DNA from: Pseudomonadota bacterium
GTDB lineage: Bacteria; Myxococcota_A; Bradymonadia; UBA4248
Direction: 5' to 3'
DNA length: 37,076 bases
Assembly: GCA_017441205.1 (NCBI GenBank)
Contig: JAFRYG010000069.1
Location: 1 to 37,076, forward strand
The notes below the pieces were generated by a model. It did not search any database, was not told where the DNA came from, and was given only the letters and a program-made list of their open reading frames with translations. Numbering within the stretch: position 1 is the stretch's first letter; each line of letters opens with the position of its first letter. The translations under genes were made by a program, and so were the position numbers. Below, one piece after another: positions 1 through 8,801 of the stretch.

Positions 1-1
1 A

Positions 2-580
2 AAGACAGGGAGTGCCCAGGATGCCAAGGAAGCGCTCGAATTGTTCCACAAAGCCGCATTCACGAGCTGGGAACGCAGTGATGCCATATACACTTCGGTC
101 GTTGCACTCGAAGAACTCAATGCATTGATCGCCTGGTGTGAGCGGCAGAAATGGCCGGATGATAAATCGCCGAAAATCCCGGAATTCGATCCGAAATTCC
201 GCAAACTCCTCGACCTGGATTTGAGAATCGTACTGATGTGGGATGCCGATGATACGGATATCGATCTGCACGTGCTCGAACCGAGCGGAGAAGAGGTCTT
301 CTACCGTAACAAGCGTTCACAGACCGGTGCGATGCTCAGTTATGACGTGACGACGGGCTATGGCCCCGAAGAATATCTGCATAAAAAGGCGCCTGCGGGT
401 GAATACAAAATCATGTCGAATTACTTTGCTTCGCATCAGCAAAAACTGACGGGCAATGTCACGGTCACGGCGACGGTATTCACGAACTGGGGCCGCGAAA
501 ACGAAGCGAGTCAGACGATGAGCCTGCGCCTCGAAAAAGCGAAAGAGCACGTCAGAATTGGTTCCATAAAAGTAGATTAG
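2..580 (+). CDS. C-terminal part of a DUF2135 (YfaP-like) protein, 5' end outside window
   Basis: The frame is open from base 2, so the gene begins before the window; the internal TTG at 41 is not a convincing start. The first 50 or so residues are helical and resemble the linker or TPR-like part of VIT/von Willebrand factor A proteins. The rest is a beta-rich module with the DUF2135 pattern: a WDADDTDIDLHVLEPSGEE segment, then a YGPEEY segment and a APAGEYKI segment, as in YfaP-like domains that end many secreted or periplasmic VWA proteins. I infer that the complete protein is a VIT/VWA-DUF2135 protein of the cell envelope; its substrate is unknown. The stop at 578-580 is followed directly by a palindromic element. 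Confidence 0.7.
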   Translation, partial: KTGSAQDAKEALELFHKAAFTSWERSDAIYTSVVALEELNALIAWCERQKWPDDKSPKIPEFDPKFRKLLDLDLRIVLMWDADDTDIDLHVLEPSGEEVFYRNKRSQTGAMLSYDVTTGYGPEEYLHKKAPAGEYKIMSNYFASHQQKLTGNVTVTATVFTNWGRENEASQTMSLRLEKAKEHVRIGSIKVD

Positions 581-581
581 A

Positions 582-607
582 GGCCGTATGCCCTGCGGGC
601 ATAGGCC
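582..607 (-). repeat. Palindromic element with TAT/ATA-bulged-C core (copy 1)
   Basis: Read on the minus strand this is GGCC-TAT-GCCC, loop GCA, GGGC-ATA-C-GGCC. The outer and inner stems pair perfectly and one C is left unpaired after ATA. The same architecture recurs elsewhere in the window with different stem sequences. It begins two bases after the preceding stop codon. Confidence 0.75.
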
Positions 608-619
608 GATGGGCAAGCG

Positions 620-657
620 TATTTTTGAGTGCAGATATTTATCTGCACTCAAAAATA
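620..657. repeat. Perfect 17-bp inverted repeat between convergent genes
   Basis: Arms at 620-636 and 641-657 are perfectly complementary around a 4-base loop (ATTT). It lies between the convergent ends of the DUF2135 gene and frdD, where a bidirectional terminator is expected. It has T residues on the 5' side and A residues on the 3' side of each strand, so the usual U-tract after the stem is only present if the stem base frays. Transcription end signal is the likeliest role, but this is inference. Confidence 0.6.
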
Positions 658-688
658 GCGTGCCCTCAATAGTATGAATAATATATAA

Positions 689-1042
689 TTATTGGAATGA
701 TTTAAAATAATAGATTGAGATGGCAGTCAGGGCAGCAGTCGTAATACAGAAAGCTGTTCCATACAATATTATATGATGAACACGGCCGGTATGTATCTTT
801 AGATCGTGAAAACTATGGTATATGCGGTGGACACCGTGGAATGCCGCACCAAATATAATTAGAAAAATAGCTCCGGCTCCCCACCAGTGTGACATGGCTT
901 CGGTAAAGTGAAATGTGGTATGACCATCCCCGAAACCTGCAATAATCATACAGATGAGCAGCGCGGGAAATGCAAAGGCAATCACCATTCCGCCAAATCC
1001 GAACAATCCCCAGAATGGTGGTTCATTGGAACGTGCTGGCAT
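689..1042 (-). CDS. frdD: Fumarate reductase membrane subunit D
   Basis: The 117-residue protein matches the FrdD family: an N-terminal SNEPPFWGLFGFGGM segment close to the E. coli SDEPVFWGLFGAGGM, three hydrophobic helices, and a GVHRIYHSFHDLKIH segment matching the family GLHRMHHAMHDLKIH. It is one of two membrane anchors that hold FrdAB to the inner membrane and carry electrons from menaquinol. The ATG at 1042 is chosen because AGGAGAG lies just upstream and the FrdD alignment begins there; the open frame continues upstream without homology. It starts 8 bases after frdC ends, so the two are co-transcribed. The catalytic subunits upstream are broken, so this anchor probably has no partner. 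Confidence 0.9.
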   Translation of the reverse strand: MPARSNEPPFWGLFGFGGMVIAFAFPALLICMIIAGFGDGHTTFHFTEAMSHWWGAGAIFLIIFGAAFHGVHRIYHSFHDLKIHTGRVHHIILYGTAFCITTAALTAISIYYFKSFQ

Positions 1043-1050
1043 AATCTCTC

Positions 1051-1467
1051 CTAAACTGCAAAAATGAGTACAAGTGCAATGATTGCCGATGCCAAAAGTG
1101 TTATGCACCAAAGCATGATAATATAAAATCCCGCAGGGATGAGGCGAGTTCCCTGCGGAGGATATGGCTGAAATATACGGACGGCCTTGGGCATGAGATT
1201 GAACCATGTAATCGCATGATACATGGCAGCTATCAGAGCAATGATATTCAATATAATAATTGCCGGTGACTGTATCAGGTCTGAGATCGTGCGTTCAGCA
1301 TTGTTCGGATCGATTGCTGCAATCAGACAAAAAACGAGAAGTTCTATGGAAACAATGAGATTCAGAACGGCAGTCGCTTCACGGACCATATATTTAATAT
1401 AAAACGGATCGCTCATCCACCAGGAACGGCTGACTTCCCGGATATAAGGTTTTCTGTATGATTTCAT
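1051..1467 (-). CDS. frdC: Fumarate reductase membrane subunit C
   Basis: The 138-residue product aligns with Frd[15 protein letters not shown] near the start, then [14 protein letters not shown] (E. coli PFYRFYMLREGTAV), then a [22 protein letters not shown] helix matching the family TLAAALLHTKTWFELAPKA. Three hydrophobic helices are evident. The start codon overlaps the frdB stop as ATGA, the usual sign of translational coupling. With FrdD it would form the quinone-reactive membrane anchor of fumarate reductase. The gene itself is intact, although frdA and frdB upstream are not. Confidence 0.92.
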   Translation of the reverse strand: MKSYRKPYIREVSRSWWMSDPFYIKYMVREATAVLNLIVSIELLVFCLIAAIDPNNAERTISDLIQSPAIIILNIIALIAAMYHAITWFNLMPKAVRIFQPYPPQGTRLIPAGFYIIMLWCITLLASAIIALVLIFAV

Positions 1468-1811
1468 GGCGTTTTCTTAAAAAAATGTTTGATATAATCA
1501 AATGTACTTGCCTCTTTTCCCAACTGAATGGCTGATGCAGGAACGACAAGCTTGGGACATACATCTGAGCAATATCCGACGAATGTGCAGCTCCAGACGC
1601 CGGTTTCCTGATTTATGATTTTAAGACGCTGAGGGGTTCCGGCATCGCGGTTGTCATGGTTGTACCGATATAATAGTGAAAGTGCCGCCGGACCGATAAA
1701 CGACTTGTTTAGTTTATACTGAGGACATGCCGCATAACAGCATCCACAGTTGATACATTGGGCAAACTGGCGGTATTTTTCCAGCTGGCGCGGGCTTTGA
1801 ATATAGTCTTC
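1464..1811 (-). pseudogene. frdB: frdB remnant: C-terminal half of fumarate reductase iron-sulfur subunit
   Basis: Only the C-terminal domain of FrdB is present, about 115 residues against about 245 in the family. It keeps the [14 protein letters not shown] cluster motif (C-x2-C-x2-C-x3-CP) and the [13 protein letters not shown] motif that ligate the [4Fe-4S] and [3Fe-4S] centres. The N-terminal plant-type ferredoxin domain with its [2Fe-2S] cluster is absent. Homology starts near TEDYIQSP at about 1811 and directly abuts frdA sequence that is in another frame. No start codon or ribosome site belongs to this fragment. It overlaps frdC by 4 bases at its end. It cannot make a working electron-transfer subunit as read. 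Confidence 0.85.
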
Positions 1812-2792
1812 TGTCGTGCAGAAGTTTTTTGCCCAGGTGTCGCATGTCCAGGTGAACTGCGGGGCCGAGCGGTGTTTCGAAAACGCGCCCTTTTTTCTGT
1901 TCGTGCCAGAATGCCTGAGAGATCTTGTCCCGGGGCCCGAGCTCCATCGTCTTATTCTTGGGGGATCCGACCGGCGTTTCTGGACCCAGCCCGTAATCCT
2001 GCAGATACCGGTAGCCATCCTTGTTGACGAGGACTGCGCCTTCACCCCGGCATCCTTCAGTGATCAGAAGCCCGGATCCCAAAAGACCTGTAGGATGGTA
2101 TTGAACAAATTCCATGTCCCGAAGCGGTACGCCATGGCGATAGGCAAGGGCCATCCCGTCGCCTGTTACAATCGTGGAGTTGGTCGTAAAGCTGTAGACC
2201 TGCGCCGCTCCGCCGGTCGCCAGAATCACGGCTTTGGCCAGCACGGTCTTGAAAATGCCATTTTGCAAATCGTAGACGATCACTCCCTGAATCTGGCCAT
2301 CGTCTTCGATCAGAACGATGACAAAATGCTCATCCAACCGTTCGATCTGCTCAAACTGGGTCGATGTCTGATAAAGGGTATGCAGAATATGGAAGCCGGT
2401 CTTATCGGCTGCAAACCAGGTGCGCGGGACTTTCATGCCGCCGAACCTGCGCACATTGACGTGTCCGTCCGGCGTTCGGCTCCAGGGACAGCCCCAGTGC
2501 TCGAGCTGATAGAGTTCTTTTGTCGTTTGTGAAACGAAAAACTCCACGACGTCCTGCTCACAAAGCCAGTCGCCGTCGGCTACTGTGTCCTCGAAGTGAT
2601 TTTGGGGATTATCTTCCGGGGTAATCACACCGGCTGCACCGCCTTCGGCAGCCACTGTGTGGCTGCGCATTGGATATACCTTCGAAATCAGGGTTATTTT
2701 TAATTCCGGGTGAGACATGGATGCTGCAATGGCTGACCGCAGGCCTGCCCCCCTGCTCCAATCACTGCAATATCTGTTTTAATGACATTCAC
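1806..2792 (-). pseudogene. frdA: frdA remnant: N-terminal half of fumarate reductase flavoprotein, frameshifted
   Basis: A GTG at 2792, with AAGGA upstream, starts NVIKTDIAVIGAGG, the FAD-binding motif of FrdA. The frame is then lost in a run of six Gs (2748-2753); a seventh G would restore AGLRSAIAAS and join it to the long frame that continues with ISKVYPMRSHTVAAEGG (including the flavin-linking His), [25 protein letters not shown] and ELGPRDK. Without it the N-terminal frame stops at a TAA a few codons on. Homology ends at [11 protein letters not shown] near 1812, about residue 320 of roughly 600. The capping and helical C-terminal domains are missing and frdB sequence follows. This is a double lesion: indel plus deletion. 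Confidence 0.87.
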
Positions 2793-2915
2793 TGTGGCGT
2801 TTTCCTTGTGTAAAAATTTCGTTGGGCATGATTTTTTTTTCTGCCGACTTTTTACCATAACGATTTTTTTAACAAATTATTCCGGATGAATTCGCTGGCA
2901 TTCATTATTTTTTCC

Positions 2916-2950
2916 AAAAAAAAAGCCGACCAATAAATGGCCGGCTTTTT
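2916..2950 (-). terminator. Rho-independent terminator of the amidohydrolase lipoprotein gene
   Basis: On the minus strand AAAAAGCCGG pairs with a CGGCTTTTT arm around ATTTATT, followed by a run of T residues. It lies 20 bases beyond the stop codon at 2971. Confidence 0.8.
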
Positions 2951-2970
2951 CTAATCCTGAACTTTAGGTT

Positions 2971-5900
2971 TTATTTGGCAATGATGTCATCCTTGCTGCG
3001 GGATGCAATCTTCGATTTGCTGAAGTCAAAGACCAGAACACCGATGAGATCGTAGGTTTTGCCTGCGGTTACGGCATTTGTGATCTCGGTCGTCTTCATG
3101 ATGAAGTCGTCGGTATAGGTCGTGTTGCCGGAGCTGTCTTTCATTGCGCGGACGCCGTATTTGTCGACATCGCTCTGTGCAGTCAGGCCGTTGGCGCGAA
3201 CCACGACGCAATTGTATTTGCTCTTGCTGTCGGCGATATCGGGAACGGTGACGACGACGGGTTCGACGGATTTGCCGGAATCGACTTTGATGACTTTTGC
3301 ATTGTTCAGGCGAAGCATGCTGTATTTATCTTCGGTCTGGCCTTCGACCTGAATCAGATCGCCGACGGCCACGGATGAAGCGGCATTGCTGTCGTCGACG
3401 TAGATGCCGGCGGGATCCTTGTCATCCTGAATAAAGAAGCCGCTCTTCGTGAATTCAATGCCGGTGACGATGCCTTCGACAGCGATGGTGCCGCCGAGAT
3501 TCAGGGATCCCGCGATGTATTGATTGCGGATTTCCTGGAGTTCTGTCAGTTCGACGCTCAGCTTGATCGGGCATCCTTCATCCGGGCCTGTTTCATTCGC
3601 GCATTTGTCGCAGGCGTCGCCAAAGCCGTCGCCATCGGAATCCTTCTGATCCGCATTGGCTGCGCTCGGGCAGTTATCCACGGCATTGCTGATGCCGTCG
3701 CCGTCCTTGTCCTGAGGATTGATGGTTGCACACGCAGAATCGTTGGTTTTGCAGGTCGGGTAGGGATCGCAGACATCGCCCTGGCCATCGCCATCGTAGT
3801 CTGCCTGCTTGCGGTCGGTATCCTGCGGCCGGACCGGGTTGAAGATGTTCGGGCAGTTGTCGCTGGCATCCGGAATGCCGTCGCCGTCGGAATCATTGCC
3901 TTCGCTGGTTACGCCGGTGTACATCGTCGTTTGCTGGCTCGATGTATCGGTGCTGCGTGTGCGTTTGGGAACGCAGGTCGGTTCATTGGAAGGCAGGCTT
4001 TCTTCGCAGAAAAACATCGGATATTTGGCGGCATTCTGAAGCGATGAGAACGTGACGCCGTTGGCTACTGCACCGTTGGCGGTGATGTCGAATTTCTTGG
4101 ATTCCTGGCAGACCGTAACATCCACGCCGCTGCTCATGAGATTGGCATTGCCGTAGACTATCTTGCCGTTGATCATGACGAGCAGGACGTCGCCGTTGTC
4201 GGCTTCGATGACGGCACGATGGGCTTTGCGTGTTGCTGTTGTGCGGTAGATCGCAATATCGGCGAACAACCCCTGTTTGAGCTGACCGAGCGATTTGGCC
4301 ATGCCGAAGGCTACGGCATTGTTGTAGGTCGGCATCTTCCACAGATCGTAGTCGCTGAAGTAGCTGTTGTAATGATTTTTGTTCAGGTAGTCGATGCAGG
4401 CAAATTCGCGCTGCATATTGGCCGAACCCGAATAGATCCAGTCGGTGCCCAGACCGATGGTGACGCCCATTTTGTCGTACATCGTGACCTGGGCGGTATC
4501 GCCATAAAGGGAAATGTTGGTGCGCGGCGACCAGATGAGTTTGACTTCGTTTTCGGCCATCTTGGCGACCATGTCGGGCGTCGCGGCGATGCCGTGAATG
4601 ACGGCGGTATTGGGCTTGAAGATATCGTAGGATTTGGCGCCTTCGCCGCTCAGACAGCGCAGCTCGTTGAGGGCTGCCTGGTTGATGCCTTCGGCAATGT
4701 GCGGACCGTAGGGACAGCTGGCGTCAAATTTGGTCACGCTGTTGTGATATTTGTAATCGCAGCCGCTGTCCAGGAGTTTGCCATCGCTGTCGCCGAGCGG
4801 GAATGTCTGATATTTGGCGCGCACGCCGTCGACTTTGTCTTCTTGGTAATCGAGGTTGCGCACCAGACCTGCGAATTTTGGACCGTCATTGCCGACGGAA
4901 CCAAAGATGGAGGTCGTTCCGGCCATGGCTGCGCGTACTTCGATGACCATGTTGTCATCCGTTCCCGGGCCGGGAACCTTCTTGTGGCCGTTTTTGCCCT
5001 TTCGCCAGTCATGGCGGTGATCGAAGCGTTCCTCTCCCCACGAACCCGGTTTGCCGTTCGAATACGTGATGTGTTCGTGGCCGTTGATCGTACCCGGACT
5101 GATGACGGAGTTGGGGCAGGTAATGACAGTGGCACCGTCCGTCTGCGGTTCGCAGCCGACGTAGGTTATTCTGCCGTTTTCGATGACGACGCTGCCGCCT
5201 TCGTAGGTTTTATCGAGGGCAAGGACGTCGCCGCGAAGCACGATTTTGCTGCCCGAACCTGTTTTTTCGCATTCATCGGAACCCGAAACACTCAGCGCTC
5301 CGCATGAAACGACTTCGGGAGCTCCGGGTTTGGGGGCAGGAGCTGCACAGTCATTGCCGGCTTCGTTGCATTCACAGGATTTTTTAGCAAATTTCCCGGC
5401 TGCCGTGCATACCGTCAGCGTTCCGTCGGTGCAGGTCTTGGCAAATCCTGCAGGATCGCATTCGGGCGGCTCGGCATTGTTGCAGTCGTTGCCGGCTTCG
5501 TTGCATTCGCACGATTTCGTCGTAATCTGCGTGCCTTCACAATAGGTCAGTGTGCCGTTCGCGCATGTCTGGACGTAGGTCGTCGGATCGCATGTCGTCA
5601 CGGGAGCCGCTTCCTTACAGCCGTTGCCGGCTTCGTTGCATTCGCATGTCTCGGTCGCATATTTGCCTTCGGCAGTACATTTGACCAAAACCCCGTTCGA
5701 GCAGTTCGGTGCATACACGGATGGATTGCATTCCATGACCGGCGGCTTGTTGTCGGGATTGCACGAAACACCGTCTGCTGCACACCCGGCCCCGCAGTAG
5801 GTCGCGATAATCTGATAGGCATTGTTGATTGCGCTGAAATCACATTTCAGAAGGATGTTATCAGTGCATTGTGTCTGATAGCTGGCCGGGTCACATGTGG

Positions 5901-6147
5901 TGTTGTTCTGTTGCTGAGGGGTACCTTCACATCCGGTCCCTTCCGCATTGCATGTGCAGTAATCAAAGCTGATAATGCGTGTCGCCGGATCACAAAACAC
6001 ATGGATCGAATCGGCACAAGCCTGAGGATACGTCGCAGGATCGCATGTATTCTGTGAAGGAGTGATTGTACTGTTGTCTGAACAGCCAATCAGTCCAAGA
6101 AGTGACACCATCCCACAAAGCAAAAGGGTTTTGCTCGAACAAGCCAT
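2971..6147 (-). CDS. Multidomain surface lipoprotein: Cys-rich repeats, amidohydrolase, TSP3 repeats, OB-like domain
   Basis: The start at 6147 is chosen for GGAGG six bases upstream; 1058 residues follow. Residues 1-22 form a lipoprotein signal ending in LLGLIGC. Five repeats of a CDPxxYxxxCxxGxLxxC...CECNEAGNDC type fill about 30-280. An amidohydrolase domain (about 300-710) shows metal-ligand positions: HEH near 355, the His of AVIHGIA near 517 and the Asp of GLGTDW near 569, then the usual ADIAIYR and VMINGKIVYG end. TSP3-like calcium repeats (DSDGDGIPDASDNCP type) lie at about 750-860. The C-terminus has an OB-fold-like module (VEGIVTG, GFFIQD, VGDLIQVEG) as in secreted nucleases. Substrate is unknown. 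I infer an outer-surface hydrolase tethered by lipid. Confidence 0.8.
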   Translation of the reverse strand: MACSSKTLLLCGMVSLLGLIGCSDNSTITPSQNTCDPATYPQACADSIHVFCDPATRIISFDYCTCNAEGTGCEGTPQQQNNTTCDPASYQTQCTDNILLKCDFSAINNAYQIIATYCGAGCAADGVSCNPDNKPPVMECNPSVYAPNCSNGVLVKCTAEGKYATETCECNEAGNGCKEAAPVTTCDPTTYVQTCANGTLTYCEGTQITTKSCECNEAGNDCNNAEPPECDPAGFAKTCTDGTLTVCTAAGKFAKKSCECNEAGNDCAAPAPKPGAPEVVSCGALSVSGSDECEKTGSGSKIVLRGDVLALDKTYEGGSVVIENGRITYVGCEPQTDGATVITCPNSVISPGTINGHEHITYSNGKPGSWGEERFDHRHDWRKGKNGHKKVPGPGTDDNMVIEVRAAMAGTTSIFGSVGNDGPKFAGLVRNLDYQEDKVDGVRAKYQTFPLGDSDGKLLDSGCDYKYHNSVTKFDASCPYGPHIAEGINQAALNELRCLSGEGAKSYDIFKPNTAVIHGIAATPDMVAKMAENEVKLIWSPRTNISLYGDTAQVTMYDKMGVTIGLGTDWIYSGSANMQREFACIDYLNKNHYNSYFSDYDLWKMPTYNNAVAFGMAKSLGQLKQGLFADIAIYRTTATRKAHRAVIEADNGDVLLVMINGKIVYGNANLMSSGVDVTVCQESKKFDITANGAVANGVTFSSLQNAAKYPMFFCEESLPSNEPTCVPKRTRSTDTSSQQTTMYTGVTSEGNDSDGDGIPDASDNCPNIFNPVRPQDTDRKQADYDGDGQGDVCDPYPTCKTNDSACATINPQDKDGDGISNAVDNCPSAANADQKDSDGDGFGDACDKCANETGPDEGCPIKLSVELTELQEIRNQYIAGSLNLGGTIAVEGIVTGIEFTKSGFFIQDDKDPAGIYVDDSNAASSVAVGDLIQVEGQTEDKYSMLRLNNAKVIKVDSGKSVEPVVVTVPDIADSKSKYNCVVVRANGLTAQSDVDKYGVRAMKDSSGNTTYTDDFIMKTTEITNAVTAGKTYDLIGVLVFDFSKSKIASRSKDDIIAK

Positions 6148-6206
6148 AATCATCCTCCAAAATATGAGACATGCCGGCGCGTTGCTTTTGTAGCGCAAGC
6201 CTTTGA

Positions 6207-6235
6207 TCTTTAATGCCCTACCGGTTTGATGTCAA
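6207..6235 (-). promoter_or_regulatory. Sigma70-like promoter for the amidohydrolase lipoprotein gene
   Basis: On the minus strand TTGACA (6230-6235) and TAAAGA (6207-6212) are 17 bases apart, about 60 bases upstream of the start codon at 6147. Confidence 0.6.
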
Positions 6236-6276
6236 GCATCCTGAAAACTAAATTGCCTCTTTTATTTCAAAAAAAC

Positions 6277-6306
6277 TTGCACGATTTTTTGTCATTGGAC
6301 TATGCT
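6277..6306 (+). promoter_or_regulatory. Possible promoter for the Hsp33-like gene
   Basis: TTGCAC (6277-6282) and TATGCT (6301-6306) are 18 bases apart in the 350-base gap between divergent genes. The leader to the start codon would be nearly 190 bases. No protein-coding signal was seen in this gap. Confidence 0.35.
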
Positions 6307-6501
6307 TATATTCCCTTTTCAGGGATATTTGCTGTCATCGACCGGGTTCAGGCGGGAGAAGCATTCATCCTTTCACTTTTTCCTTTCCAAAATTACTTCC
6401 AATTCACCCTATCTCTATTATCCCTCTTATTTCTGCCCCATGCTTCTTCCACCTGAACTCAGTCCTGACCAATACTTATTAATGATGTAAAATAGGCTAT
6501 C

Positions 6502-7380
6502 ATGGAAAGACCGCTTGCGCTGTATCGCCGTTTTCTCTGGGAATCCAAGAATATATCCTGGGTCTATACGTCCGCTCTGGACAAACTCTTCGCCTCCCGG
6601 CGCGAATATTTCGAAACCTACTCACTGGCCCAGCACATGCTCTCGGAACAGCAGCAGCACGAGGTCGATGATCTGATCGTCGCGGCAACTTTGGCCGCAG
6701 AGTCACAGGTCGAACGCGACATGTGGGGATGGACGATTCGCATTCCCCTCAAACCCTGGGGCATCTTCTGCGGCGTCGAACCCGAAGGAATGGTGTGCGC
6801 AAGATTCAGCTCGCTCGATGCGGCTGCGGCAAGCGATCCCGTCGGCCTTTTCGCCGTTCAGCGCGTCGCTCCGAATGCTCCCGTTCGCCAGACTTCGCTG
6901 ATTCCTTGCGCAGAATCCACGCATTTCCTCGTCGAACAGTACTTCGACGAATCCGAACAGCTCCCCGCACGCATCGCCATCTCCGGAAATGAGGCGCTCA
7001 TGGCTCTGAGCATGCCCAATGCCGAGTGGGATATCGTAAAAGGACTCTCGGAACCTGATTTGTTCGCACTTTTCCACGAACTTATGCGCGAATCCGATGT
7101 CAGTACACAGATCGTCGCCGGCGACGAAACGAACGACAAGGCCAGCATCATTAAAGCCAGATTTGCTGCCGCAAAGGGCGACAATATCGGTACCATGATC
7201 GGCGACCTCAAATTCATGCATGAAGCCGTGTTCTATTATGGATGCCGCTGCGATTTGCAGCAGATACGACAGATGATCTTCAGCCTGCCCGAAGAACAGC
7301 AAAAGGAATTGTGGCAGGATTCAGATACGCTCGAAGTGCAGTGCCCGCGCTGCGGAAGAACGCATCTCGTGACAAAATAA
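6502..7380 (+). CDS. hslO: Hsp33-family redox-regulated chaperone (divergent)
   Basis: The 292-residue protein ends in the Hsp33 redox-switch pattern: [21 protein letters not shown], then QCPRCGRTH, a CxC followed by 30 residues and CxxC, within the family spacing of 27-32. In Hsp33 these four cysteines bind zinc when reduced and form disulfides under oxidative stress, unfolding the linker and activating the holdase. Overall length is normal for the family (about 290). The N-terminal substrate-binding domain is divergent by eye, so the call rests on the C-terminal switch and length. The ribosome site is weak. A hairpin with a T tract follows the stop, suggesting a single-gene transcript. Confidence 0.72.
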   Translation: MERPLALYRRFLWESKNISWVYTSALDKLFASRREYFETYSLAQHMLSEQQQHEVDDLIVAATLAAESQVERDMWGWTIRIPLKPWGIFCGVEPEGMVCARFSSLDAAAASDPVGLFAVQRVAPNAPVRQTSLIPCAESTHFLVEQYFDESEQLPARIAISGNEALMALSMPNAEWDIVKGLSEPDLFALFHELMRESDVSTQIVAGDETNDKASIIKARFAAAKGDNIGTMIGDLKFMHEAVFYYGCRCDLQQIRQMIFSLPEEQQKELWQDSDTLEVQCPRCGRTHLVTK

Positions 7381-7396
7381 TCTTTTTCTTGGGAAT

Positions 7397-7435
7397 GCCA
7401 CCTATTTCGACTGCGTCGAAATACGGTGGCTTTTT
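7397..7435 (+). terminator. Terminator built from a TAT/ATA-bulged-C palindrome (copy 2)
   Basis: GCCACC-TAT-TTCGA, loop CTGCG, TCGAA-ATA-C-GGTGGC, then TTTTT. It has the core of the dispersed palindrome family and the stem plus U-tract of an intrinsic terminator, 17 bases after the Hsp33-like gene. Confidence 0.75.
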
Positions 7436-7436
7436 C

Positions 7437-7472
7437 GCGCCGCTATTGCCAAAATGGCAATACGCGACGCGC
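7437..7472 (+). repeat. Palindromic element with TAT/ATA-bulged-C core (copy 3)
   Basis: CGC-TAT-TGCC, loop AAAAT, GGCA-ATA-C-GCG, with partly paired GCGC flanks. It follows copy 2 by one base and ends about 8 bases before the ribosome site of the aspartokinase gene, so it would sit in or near its leader. Confidence 0.7.
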
Positions 7473-7495
7473 TCTTTCAGGGAGGATGCGTGTTT

Positions 7496-8701
7496 ATGGA
7501 TGAACATTCCCGCCCCATCGTCATTCAAAAATATGGCGGCAGTTCCGTTGCTACTATCGAAAAACTGGAGGCCATCGCGGATCGCGTCGTCAGAAGACAG
7601 AAAGACGGCTATGGCGTCGTCGTCGTCGTCTCAGCCATGGGCAACAAAACCGATGAACTGCTCAGACTCGCCAGGCAGATTACACCCGAACCGCCCGCGC
7701 GAGAACTCGATATGCTGCTCAGCACCGGGGAACGCACGACGATGGCTCTGCTCTCGATTGCCATTCAAAAACGCGGCGCGCAGTCCATCAGTTTTACAGG
7801 CAGCCAGTCCGGCATCATTACGACCGATTCGCATTCCCATGCCCGGATCATTTCCGTTCGTCCCTATCGGATTCAGGATGAGCTCGAACGCAATAAAATC
7901 GTGATCGTCGCAGGATTTCAGGGAACCAGCTATAAAAATGAAATCACGACGCTCGGGCGCGGGGGGTCGGATATGACGGCAATCGCACTGGCAGGTGCGC
8001 TATCTGCCGAATCCTGCGAGATTTACAGCGACGTCGACGGCGTCTATACCGCCGATCCCAAGGTCGTGCTCGATGCCCAAAAACTCGATGAATTGTCGAG
8101 CGCAGAGATGATCGAAATGGCTCAGCACGGTGCAAAGGTTTTGCACGACGAGGCAGTGCTCTATGCGCACCGCCATCAGATCGCACTCTATGCAAAAAAA
8201 TCGCATGCCGAAAAATCCTCGGGAACACTGATTCGTCCCGATGGATGGCCAGATTACGCACTCAAGGCCGCACAGATTCATCCCACGGCCATCGTGACTG
8301 CAAAAAAGACGATGTTCGTACGGATGAATGACACAAATACCGCTGATTTCCTCGATATCCTCGAACACTGTGACGGTGCAAGAGTCATGGATATGGTCGC
8401 TTCAAACGGGGGAATCGACGCACTGCTCGATATCTGGAACTGTCCCGACGAGGATGCATTAAAAGCACGGATCGATCCCGCTCATGCCGGATGCATCAGA
8501 TGTGATGTGCGCAATGTGACTGCTGTCGGACTGGATATCGGTCGGTGTACCGACATTATCCGGAAGATGAATCAGGCCGTATCTGAACTCGGTGTCGGGG
8601 TGATTGCTCTGTTTACACAGCCCAATGCCGTTACTTTTGTCGTCACTTTGGATGATGTGGCCGCAGTATCCAATGTTTTGCATGCATTCATTACCCAATA
8701 A
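7496..8701 (+). CDS. lysC: Aspartokinase
   Basis: The enzyme phosphorylates L-aspartate with ATP, the first step toward lysine, threonine and methionine. Family motifs are clear: KYGGSSVAT near residue 11, [36 protein letters not shown], and [10 protein letters not shown]. The C-terminal region from about residue 260 is the ACT-type regulatory part, where lysine or threonine feedback normally acts. At 401 residues it matches the monofunctional class. The ATG at 7496 is preferred because GGGAGG lies 10 bases upstream and the kinase alignment starts soon after; an in-frame ATG at 7454 overlaps the palindrome. No other lysine-pathway gene is next to it. Confidence 0.93.
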   Translation: MDEHSRPIVIQKYGGSSVATIEKLEAIADRVVRRQKDGYGVVVVVSAMGNKTDELLRLARQITPEPPARELDMLLSTGERTTMALLSIAIQKRGAQSISFTGSQSGIITTDSHSHARIISVRPYRIQDELERNKIVIVAGFQGTSYKNEITTLGRGGSDMTAIALAGALSAESCEIYSDVDGVYTADPKVVLDAQKLDELSSAEMIEMAQHGAKVLHDEAVLYAHRHQIALYAKKSHAEKSSGTLIRPDGWPDYALKAAQIHPTAIVTAKKTMFVRMNDTNTADFLDILEHCDGARVMDMVASNGGIDALLDIWNCPDEDALKARIDPAHAGCIRCDVRNVTAVGLDIGRCTDIIRKMNQAVSELGVGVIALFTQPNAVTFVVTLDDVAAVSNVLHAFITQ

Positions 8702-8801
8702 AACGAACATTTTTAATCATTAATCATTAAAATGTAGTCATGAGGGGGGTCGATCGAGTAGAATACACGCGTTTGATCTCGGTATAACCGGAGGAGATAT
8801 C

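Noticed and set aside
4219..5307. 362-codon plus-strand frame opposite the amidohydrolase
   Set aside because: Shadow of the minus-strand gene, which has clear motifs, signal peptide and promoter.
6226..6490. Short plus-strand frames in the gap before the Hsp33-like gene
   Set aside because: AT-rich, no ribosome site, overlapping one another in two frames.
8735..8764. Possible promoter of the OmpA gene (TAGTCA and TAGAAT)
   Set aside because: The -35 match is weak and the surrounding sequence offers several equal choices.
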